Assembly (NCBI RefSeq): GCF_016802725.1
Contig: NC_052679.1
Span: 10,760,138-10,824,137 of the forward strand
Reading direction: 5' to 3'
DNA from: Solenopsis invicta
Lineage: Eukaryota; Arthropoda; Insecta; Hymenoptera; Formicidae
Length of the DNA: 64,000 bases
This document shows, in pieces, positions 43,901-55,000 of the stretch. The translations under genes were made by a program, and so were the position numbers. Within the stretch, counting starts at the first letter, position 1. Each line of letters starts with the position of its first letter. The notes beneath the pieces are model-generated. The model saw nothing but the letters and a program-made list of their open reading frames with translations, did not search any database and was not told where the DNA came from.

Positions 43901-46420
43901 CGAGACAGCGTGATTTCAAAATAGAGAGATATTTATCCTGAATTTGAGGAAAGTATACAATAAAATCACACAAATAAAAACAAACAGATCTAGCTGCGAC
44001 CGTAGAAGGCATTCAAGTTGTATTGCCTACAACTTTATCTGAAACATTTTCTTGTAAAATGCAAGGGAACGGAAATATTTAGAAATTTCCACACTTTTTG
44101 TACTCTCTGTATATCGCGATAGATATATTATATTTAAAAAATCACCTTCAGGTTATTGACTAACTTGACTTTGCAAACAACCAATATTTGAACTAAGTTA
44201 TTTTTGTTTTAAAGTTATAAATTTTTGAAAATATGCATTTCTTTGATTTTATTAACTGTAATTAATTATAATATAAAAAAATTTAATTAACAAGCATATT
44301 TTTTTAGAAATGTTCTAATATGTAAGAACTGCTCAAAATAATTTTTTATACTTGTAATGAAAATTAGTTCTAACATGAATAATCCAATCATGTATGCAGA
44401 CTTAAAATAACATGTAGATAGAGGGTTTATATAAATTATTCAATTTATCTCAGCAACAATATTAATAAAATTATGCTCGTTAAATGTATTTTTAAGCGAA
44501 ACGACAAGTGACAGAGAAAAGTGTCACTCTACTCTGTGAGGCGATATTAATAGTTAAAATTAATGATTATTCAGATTAGAAAACCTTACAAATAGCACAA
44601 TTAATCCTTTTGAATTCAAAAGAAATTTACTTTCTTGAATTCTTATTGAATTTGTGTAATCTATTCCAAATAAACTAAAAAAAGAATTTCTCTCCAATAG
44701 TTAAAAAAGTATATTTTTTTTACTTCTTTTGATATTTAACAAAGTTGCATAATAGTTTAAATAAAAATTGCAAATAATATAGTTTTCATACATTAGTAGT
44801 GATGACAGTAGTAATGGTATTGGTAGTAGTAGTAGTATTGTAGTGGACGGGATCATACAGTTCCCAACGTCACCAAAATTTTTGCAATTTCTGTGTGACT
44901 ACCCACTATTTTACGAGGCTGGTTTTAAATATAAATCAAGCCCAACACTTTCTTCCAGGCTACATAGCCTGTACATTAATAATAAAGTATGTGTATTTAA
45001 GTATCGATCATTGACAATTTACCACCTAGCTTTCAATTACATTTATTTCAACAACTTTTAAAGTTTTTAGGCTATTGAATACAAATTTGATGTCAAAGTT
45101 GATAAATTTAAAATAGTGGATTCAATATAACAAATGTCAAAACTGAAAAATCTCCAGATTGTTGCAAAAAATGTAGAAGTCTTTCATGGTAATACGATTC
45201 CGCCATCAAAATTGACAAATTCAAAATAAAGAATAAAAATTAAATTATATTGTTGAAATAAATGTAATTGAAAGTTAGTTGGTAAATTGTCGATCAAATT
45301 CGCAGCTTTCCGCAATTTACTCTATATTTAACCATGAATATCTTATTAAGCCAACAACAAAAATTCCATTTGAAGATTGGAAATCCTAATTACATATTTA
45401 ATTTTGATTTCAGTCGAACTTCTTCAACACATCACATTTCGTAGTTATAATGTGACAAAATACATAACATTTCTTTGCAACTTTAATTGTAAATTTCTCA
45501 AAATTGTGATGTGATAGAGCAATTTGGACAGCGGATTCGTATTCAGTAACAAAAATACTATAGAAAACGGCTGGTTTCGTTCCAGGTTTACTTTTTGTGC
45601 TACTGTGTTATTGACAATTAAGTTGACTAGTATTATATTATAGTCCTATATAAGACAAGCGTGACCAGTGTGACGAGTACTAATTGGTTCTGTTAATTTT
45701 TCTTTGATAAATATCGTTTTTATGAGAATGCACATACAGTATACATGCGTAAATTAGTAATACAACTTAACACGTTCTCAAATAATATTAAAACATTCAC
45801 AATAAACAGTCATTTTCTTTTAGGTAATTCATATTATTTTATCACGTTCTTCTTTATATTTAAAACTTGGTTAATATTAATAATGAATTATGTTGTCATC
45901 TAATATACAAAAAAAATTATTCATCTATCTGATTAAGATTAAAATTATGAACATAAAAAATTAAAATTTTTTTTTAATATGTGTGTCTTGCTGTTTTGCA
46001 TCGTTTAACACTTTATACGTCTCATTTAAACAATTAGATGAATTATTAATGACTAAGATAAAAAGAAATTGTTATTACGTTTTTCGATGTAAACTGATAA
46101 AATTTCATGAACTGAAAAAGTATTATTAGTATGTAAGACAAAATGAATGTCAAACGTGATGAATTTCACATGTCTTTATTAATAAAGCAATTTTTTACAT
46201 TTAACGTTACATAATAACTAATCCAGCGGATAAACCAAATAAAATAGTTCGTGATCAGATCGACTACATATTAATAAATAATCGATATAAAAACGCTATT
46301 AAATCAACACAAAACTATCCTGGTTTTGATATATCTCATGAGTATATGATAGACATCATACACTCATACTAGAAAGGATTAAGATAAAACTAAAAAAAAT
46401 CACGAAAAAATATAAATGAA

Positions 46421-46459
<39 letters not shown>

Positions 46460-46643
46460 TATACATACATATATATATATATATATAATATATATATATA
46501 TAATATATATGTAGGGTGTTCCCACGTTTTACCATAGGAGCACACATTTATTATTTCTAATATAATAATACGCTAGAAATACATATCCGTCGGTAAATAT
46601 TGGGTACTCCTATGGTAAAAAATGGGTACAACCATTAAGGAAC

Positions 46644-46684
<41 letters not shown>

Positions 46685-49600
46685 GTGTCCCATTTTAAAA
46701 AAACGCACCTCGATAATTCTTCAATGAAACATTTTCAGTAAAAATGTTTCAGACAAAAGTTGCATGGTTTCAAGGGAGTCATAAGATGATGTCATTAATT
46801 TGATCTTGAATAGTTGCTTGAAGATCACGTAAAAGACATCTTCAATTTTTTAAATAAGACTGCCTACTTTTTATTACATTTTCTTGTAACTTATCTCAAG
46901 ACCTTTCCAAAACATTACAAGAAAGTTTATTTTTGTTAAGTACTTTCCGAGTTGTGAGCTACGGTGTACTGTAATTTCAAGCGTCATAACTCGGAAAGTC
47001 CTTAACAAAAATAAACTTATTTATAGTGTTTTGGACACTTCCGCTTTTGGTTGATTAGGCGTAAGTTGACAACATAATTGAGTGAAGGTGCGAAGTGCAA
47101 TTGTGAGAGATGGAGTAGAGTGGTGAGAGCGAGTGTGTGAGAGGAGCTAGAGGACGGGACGAGGGGAGTGGAGGAGTGAAGGGAGAGAGGGGCTGAAGGG
47201 GTTAAGGTAATAGGGAAGGAAGGAAAGTCGGGCGATAGTGAGGTTAGGAGTTAAGTTAGGAGTTAGGTAAGAAGGAAGTGAGACAGAAAGTCTAGGGAAT
47301 TTATCGAGGAGAGGCCTTGGGCATAGAGTATAGAGAATGGAGAGAGTGGATAACGTGGTAAATACGGAGCGTGACGAAGCACAGATCGTGAAGTGTGCGA
47401 TGGAAAACATAAAGGGGAGAGTGAGAAGAGAGAGATTAGGGAGCGCTGGGGATATACAGGAGCATATGAAGAGGAAAAGAGAGTGGCTAGGTAGAGACTC
47501 ATTAGGAGACAAGGAGAAAGCAGAGATATTTAAAAGGAGTAATCAGACGGTCAGATCACCGCAAGGAAGAGGGGGGGTTAGAGAAAGAAATAAAAGAGTT
47601 ATTTGCCAATTTGAGAAAGGAATTAAAGTTAGAGGTGAGAGAAGGTTTGGAGGGGGTAAAGGAGGAAATAAGGAGGACAGGGGAAGGGCAGAAGGAGACG
47701 CTAAAAAAAGAAGTGGAGAAGATGACAGAGGAATTGAGGGTCAGAGAGGAGTGGGTGGAAGAAAGAAAGAGGGGAGTTGGTAGAGAGAATTGGGAAGTTA
47801 GAAAAAGAGTTAGAGGATGTTAAGGAAGGGAATTTGGAGAGAGGGGCGAAGTGGGATAAGAGAAATGAGGAAAGGAGAGAGGGGAGGGGTGGGGAGGCGG
47901 AGGAAAAGGAATGGAAAGAAAGAGTAAGGAAGCTAGATAGAAGATGGGAGAGTAAAGAGAGAAAGAGCAGGAGAAAAAACGTGATAGTAAAAGGTTGGAA
48001 GGGAGGGGAGAGATAAAAGGTGAATTAGAGGAGCTGTTTAGTGGGCTAGGATTAAGAAGCAGGGCTAAGGTGGAGAGGATAAGAAGAATAGAAAAGGGCA
48101 GGAAAGAAGGTGAATGTATGTTAGTAGTGACAGTAGAAAAAGAAGAAATAAAGAGAGAGATTTTGGAAAATAAATGGAAAATAAAGGGGGAAAGTGAAAT
48201 TTGGATAGATGAAGACCTGATATAGGAAAAAAGAAGAACGAGATGGAGGCTGAGAAGGATAGCAGTTAGTGAGGAATTAAAAGGAAGAAGAGTAAGAGTG
48301 GGTAAGAGGAGGATTTGGATAGAGGGGATATGGTGGAGGAATAAAGAGAAAGAGGAATTGAGGGATGGGAGAGGGAGAAAATGGGATGGAGATAAGGAAA
48401 GGGGAACGGGGTTAAGCAGGCAGGGAGAAGGAGGAAGAAGTGAGGAGGAGGGAAAGAGACAAAGGCAGGGGGAATAATTGGGAGAGGGAAATGGGAGTTG
48501 CAGAGACAGATAAAGAGAATACGGAGATGGAAAGGAAGAAAGGAAAGAGGGGAAGAGAGGAGAAAGAGAGAAGAGAAAGGAGGAGGGAGAGGGGAAACGG
48601 GCAGTAGGATAGAGGGAGGAAAGGATGAAGGAGTTAGTATAGCCTTATGGAATGTAGCAGGTCTGAGGAATAAAGATAAGGAGTTTTGGAAAGGAGTAGA
48701 ATGGTGGGAAGTGATGGTATTGATAGAAACATGGATAGAGGAAAAAGGATGGAAATATATTGAAGGGAAGTTACCGAAAGGATATGAGTGGAAGGTACAG
48801 TGGGCGAAGAGGAAGAATAAGAAAGAAAGAGCTATAAGGGGTATGATGCTAGGAATTAGGAGGAAGTCAGTGGAAGGGGGTAAAGATGACCGAGGGGAAA
48901 GAGAGGAGATCATAAAGGGGGAGATTAAGTATGGGAGGGGGCGATTAAGAGTAGTAGGAGTGTTTGCAAATCAGGATTTAGGAGAAAAGTTAGAAGGCCT
49001 GAGAGGATGGATGGAAGAAAAAGAGGAAGGGATAAGAACAATATGTGAGGGGAGATTTTAATGCTAGGACGGGGGAGGAGGGAGGGAAACTAAATGAAGA
49101 TGAGTGGGGGGAGGAGGAGAAAGGAAGTCAATGGATAAGAAGGTGAATAAAGAGGAAAGAAAGTTGATAGAGTTTATAAGAGAGAGGAGATGGTGGATTT
49201 TAAACGGGAGAATAAGCGGGGATAAGGAGGGTAACTGGACATATTCAGGGGGTAGAGGGGAATCAGTAATTGATGTTATTTTAATAAATGAAGATGTGGA
49301 GGAGGAGATAGAAAGCTTAAAGGTAGGGGATCAAATAAATTCGGATCATCACCCAGTGGTAGTAAGATTAAAAAGGGAGAAGGAAAGAAAAAATAGAAAG
49401 GAAGAAAGTGCAAGTTAGGACATAGAGGAAGATGGGATGAAGAGGGTAGAGAGCGGTTCAAGAGGGAGCTGGGAAGGATAGAGGTAAAAGAGGAAGGGGT
49501 GCAAGAAGAAATAAAAGATGTAGGAAGGAGAATAAGAGAGACGTTGGAAAGAATAGAGGAGGAGGAAAGAATGGTGGAGAAGGGGGAGAGGTTGGTGGGA

Positions 49601-51952
49601 TGAGGAATGCAGGGAGAAGAAGAGAAAGGTTAAAAGGACACTAAGAGAGTGAAGGAAGGGGCGGAGATAGGGGCAGAAATATAGGAAAAAAAGGAGGGAA
49701 TATAAGGAGATATACGAGAAGAAAAGAGAGGAGAACAGGAGATGGGAAAGAGAGGCGGAGAAGGCAAGATCGGTGGGGCAAGTGTGGACGATAGTAAATA
49801 GAGAAAGGAAGAAATGGAAGGAGATAGACAGAGAGATAAAAATAAAGGAATGAAAAAAATACTTTAAGAGACTAATGGGAGGAACAGAGAGGGGAGTGTT
49901 GGGGGGGGGGAGGAAGAGAGGAGAGGCTATAGGAAGAGAGTGAGTTGGATAGAGAGGGAACAGTTAAAGTTTTGAGAAAAATAAAGGAGGAAAAGGCGAT
50001 AGAGATGGATGGGGTGTCGGGAGAGGCTTGGAAATATGGAGGAGAGGAGATAAACGAATGGATTTGGAAGATGTGCAATAAGATTTGGAGGGGTGAAAGA
50101 TGGCCAAAGGATTGGAATGAAGGGGTGTTAGTGCCAATATTGAAGAGGGGGAAGGATAAAGTAGTGGGGGACTATAGAGGGGTGACGATTATGCCGACAA
50201 TGTATAAGATTTATACAGCGGCATTGGCAGAAAGACTAAGGGAGGAAGTGGAGAGAAAAGAGTTGATCCCACCGAATCAAACGGGGTTCAGAAAGGGGAT
50301 GGGGACACTGGATAATATATACATTTTAAATTATTTGGTGAATAGGCAGATAGAAAGAAAGAGAAGAAAAATGGTGGCAGTATTTGTTGACTTGAGAGCG
50401 GCGTTTGATTCGGTGGACAGGGAAATTCTGCTAAAAGCAATGAAAAAGAGAAGGGTAAGAGAGGAATTAGTGGAGAGGGTGACAGAGGTCTTGAGGGAAA
50501 CGAGGAACAGGGTAAGAGTGAGTAGAGAAGTGGGGGAAGGTTTCTGGACTGCAAGGGGAGTAAGACAGGGGTGCCCACTAAGTCCCATCTTATTCAACTT
50601 GCTAGTAGCGGACTTAGAGGAGGAGATGGAAAGAGTGAAATGGGGAGGGGTAAGTTAGGGGAAGTTAGGGTATACATTGTCGTATGCGGATGACGTGGTG
50701 TTACTGGCGGAGGGGGAGGGAGAAATGAAAAGTATGTTAGAGCGGTTGAAAAGGTTTATGGATAGGAAAGGTTTGGAAGTAAATGTTGAGAAGACAAAAG
50801 TGTTGAAGTTCAGGGAGGAGAGTGGTAGGATGAGTAAGGCGGAATGGAGATGGAAAGGAAAAAGGATAGAGAAAGTGAAAGAATATAAATATTTGGGGTA
50901 CATGTTTCAAAGGAATGGGGAGCAGGAAGCACAGATAAGAGACAGGGTAGCAAAGGCGGCAGCGGTTATGGGACAGGTGTGAGGTATTGGAAAGAGATTT
51001 GGGAGGGACTGGAAAAGGAGAGTATGGCTGTTCGATACCTTAGTGTGGATGGTAATAGGGTACAGAGTGGAAATCTGGGGATGGAAGGAAAGGGAGGGGG
51101 TAGAGAGATTATATAAAAGGTATTTGAGATGAGTGTTGGGTGTAGAGGGAAGAACGCCAGGGTATTTGGTGAGAGAAGAAACGCAAAGAGAGAAGTTGAG
51201 AGGTAGAGCAAGGAAGAGAGTTTGGGGGTTTGAAGAGAGATTGGAGGGAGGAGGGAAAGCTTGTTAGCAAGGATGTGTTTGGAAGAGTTAAAGGAAAGGA
51301 TGAAAAAGAGAAAGGAAGGATCAAAGTAGGAGAGGGAAAAGTTTTTTTAGGGAGAGAGGAGTGAAAGCACTGGATTGGAAGAGGAGGAGGGCAGAAGGGA
51401 TGGACTTTGAGGAGATAGAAAGAAGGGATAGAGAAAACCAAAGAGAGGAAAGGTGGGAAAAGATTAGGAACGGGAGGTTTAGCAGATGGTACGGAAGAGT
51501 AAAAGGAGAGGATATTCCAAGATATCTAGAAATGGACTGGGGGGAGAGTAGGTGGAAGAGATTAGTGAGGCTGGGGAATAAAATGTTAGAAGGAAGATAT
51601 TGGGAAGAGGAGGATAAAAAGTTGTGCAGGTTGTGCAGGTTATGAGGGGGTCACTTGGAATCCTGGGAACACGTGTGGGAAGAGTGCAGGGCATGGAGAG
51701 AGGGAAGGGAGAAAACATGGCAGGAGGCGTGTGAAAGGATTTTAGGAGAGGAGGGAGAGGGGGAGGGATGGCTGAGAGAGATGGAAAAGGAGAGAATTGG
51801 AGGGAGGGGGAAGAGGGGGGATGGGGCGAGGGGAGGATGTGGGAGGTATGGGAGGGAGAAGGAGGGTATGAATGAGACAAGTGTCAGAGAGGGAGTGAGT
51901 GAGGAGTAAAAGAGCAAAGGTTGTAAACGGAAGCAGAAGTCCCTAGGGTTGC

Positions 51953-52024
<72 letters not shown>

Positions 52025-55000
52025 CATTAGGTATAAGCGAGCGTAGCGAGAGTAATGGCGCGACAGGCAGGGCATGCATGCGAGGCGGTACTGTGTAAGA
52101 TGTACTGTAAGTATAAGATTAGAGTAAGAGTAGGTTAAGTTAGATGTAAGTTGACTTGTAAGTATATGTAACCCCAAGGGGATCATATTACTACTACTAC
52201 TACAATGTTTTGGAAAGCTCTCAAAATCGACTACAAAAAAATGCAATAAAAAATATAGAGTGTTAGGAAAGTACTGATAGCCTTTAATTAAAGAACTACC
52301 AATACTCTAACATTGTATCTTTTATTGCATATTCTTGTAACTTATTTCAAGACTTTTCCAAAACATTACAAAAAAGTTTATTTTTGTTAAATATTTGCCG
52401 AGTTGTGATACTTGAAAGTTACAGTACACTATAGTTTTCAAGCCTCACAACTTGAAAAATACTCAACGAAAATAAACTTGTAGTTGACAGTAATTTGACA
52501 ATTTGACAGTAAAAAATAAAAATGTTATTAAAAAAAAACAAATTAGTGACAGTTTATATAGTTAGACCTTTCTCGGTCATGTTATGATATTGTTATTATA
52601 TAATTAAAGTTGAAATCAATAAAATTCAATTATTCTAAGTCTGATGACTCATAATATTTTACTAATTTAACATTTCTAGGACCAGATTTGGTTGACCAAT
52701 TACCAGTGCTACAATCAAGTTGCAATCCGACGTAAAGTCCGATTTAGACAAAAGTCTTTTCAAACTTTGGAACAACTTTTACAATAAACCGCAAAAAAGA
52801 TCACAAAATAATTTATATTTTTTAATTCTACAATCTTTAATTATTTTAAATCAATTATCTTTCAAATTTTCAACACCTTTTAAATAATGATTTACAAGGA
52901 TTTTCTTTTTTAACAAAATTTTCGCACGATGGCTGAAAATACATATTCGCGTCTATTCTGTGAATGATATAACAGAGAACTATCAAACTGCTATCACATG
53001 TTCGTGTCTTATAAGGACTTTACATTATAAATGGCAAGAAAATTGGCTTAACCGTATTCATTTAAATTAAAAAGGTCCGATTTGGAACACGGTCCGATTT
53101 ATGCCACTCTCCCCTATAATAATGATTTTCCTCGGTGATATTCTTCACGAGGAATATTCTTTCGCATTTCGGGAATCATTTTATCATGCGAGATGGATAG
53201 CTAAAGCTATTTATAGCTTAAAAATATTTTTATTCCGTGATGAATTCAAATTAACTGCGAAAGATATGCCATTTCTGACATTTATTTATTTTTAGCACTT
53301 ATGTTCAAGCTTGATTTCGTGCGCCTATTGCTGTTGAACCACTGAATCACAATTTGCACTTTTTAAAAAGTTTGTTCGTTACCAAACCATTGATTTTACC
53401 ATATTTTGCGCTGCTTTGAAAATGTATGTTAATCACTTATGGTATTTAACTTATGAAACTGTTGCCCTTACGTTCTTTGATCAAAACATACAAAAAAGAA
53501 AATAATTGAAGCTACAAATCTAGAACAAATATCGACGAATAAAAGTGTTAAGGGCGTAGTTATAAAAGCACACAATTTTCCTGACTTAGAAAAAGACATC
53601 GGAAACTTCATAACTGAGAAAATAACTGTCTTATTTGACAGATTCAATATAAGTCGGGATTTTATGCATACTAATCCGTCAACATGGTCGGAAAAAGAAA
53701 TCTTTAAAAAAAGGTTTTCAAATTGTAATCAAATTGAAATTAGTTAATACAGCGGAAAGACTCGTTAAGTCAAAAAAAAAAAAAAAAAAAACTACAATAA
53801 ATTAATTACTAAAAACAAAAATCAAAAACAGCATTTATTACAAGTTGTACAATATTATTGCCACCGCTTCTCAGATTCGAGAAAAGAAACTTTATTACAA
53901 TAATTATTATATAAATGTTGGCTAAAAAATGTATTTTTGAAATAAACCTTTAATTTTTATTCTTCTTTTGGTTCTAAATATACTATTATCTTTTCAGCCC
54001 ATTTTTCTGTACTAAAACAATAAATGCATACCTATTTTTTTAATTATTAAGAGGATGCTAAATCAATGGAAATTGCCGGATGCATTACAGAATAATTTAA
54101 TTTTCGAATTAGTTTAACAGATCACAAAATCCTTTTGTAAAATAAAAGTACGCACTAAAAAAAATTGAATAAGAGAGATGTTACGAGAAAATCAAAAAAA
54201 GTTAAAAATTTATTTATTTTCAGCTCGTAGATCTGTTCTCAAAATTAACTTTAGTTTTTTTACTGATGTTCTGTAACTCGTATGTATGAAATGAAAACTT
54301 CTGCAAGTGCGGAAAATTCTAACGAACAACTGATCAAGTGCCATTCCGATCAAAAGCTAAACAAAAAAGTTTAATTATTGAACAGCTATACGCGTATAAA
54401 TTTGACTTAGCGCATGTAAATAATAACAAGCAAAGCAGGAATTGTGTCCAACATAATTGACAAAGAGCACTAGTCTGGTTGCCTGGTATTAGCGCTATTC
54501 CCCTTATCCTTCACCTCGCGGGTGACCGCGTGCTACTCGACTCTTACTCGAAAAATAATCTGTAGTACCGATGTCGAAGAAGTTTAGCTTTAGATTTAGT
54601 ATCCTCTTAAGGCGATGCTGGACCGGTCTCTATACGTGCTTATTTTCGGACACTTAATTAGCTTTACAGATCTCAAAATCTTTTTACACAATTAAAGTAG
54701 TGACAAAAACACACCCCGCTGACTATAATTTAATACAGAAAACAATAGTTGATTAAAAAATTATAGTTTAATTATCGGCTTCTACAGCCGACTTGTGACA
54801 ACATGTGCCCATATAAGTTTTAGACATTGTGTGTTTGAAATAAGTAGCTAAAGCAGAGTATGAATTAAATGAATGAACAATACGGCGCTCGCAGAATAAT
54901 CCTAAAAGCTTTAGTATAAGAGATATTAATATTTGAAAATTGTTTATATAATTTTCACATGTATTGGTGCGAAGAGCAGAAATTGTGTGCATGGTTGTTC

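Larger units (their letters stand above)
47036..52205 (+). mobile_element. Non-LTR retrotransposon (LINE), 5.2 kb, degenerate
   Basis: The 9-bp target duplication TGTTTTGGA flanks it (47027-47035, 52206-52214). Order: GA-rich 5' region, ORF1-like charged coding (47.3-48.2 kb), AP-type endonuclease (48.5-49.4), reverse transcriptase (49.9-51.0), C-terminal C/H-rich region (51.4-51.8), a (GA)n tract, and a 3' end of (CTA)n instead of poly-A. The plus strand is strikingly purine-rich throughout. The element lies antisense in ZFYVE26 intron 1 and splits repeat P. Several stops and frameshifts make it inactive. Clade undetermined; the APE endonuclease plus trinucleotide tail fits the I/R1/Jockey-type group. 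Confidence 0.93.

Noticed and set aside
47147..52246. Many long minus-strand open frames rich in Ser, Pro and Leu across the LINE
   Set aside because: They are mirror readings of a purine-rich strand (pyrimidine-rich complement has few stop codons), not genes.
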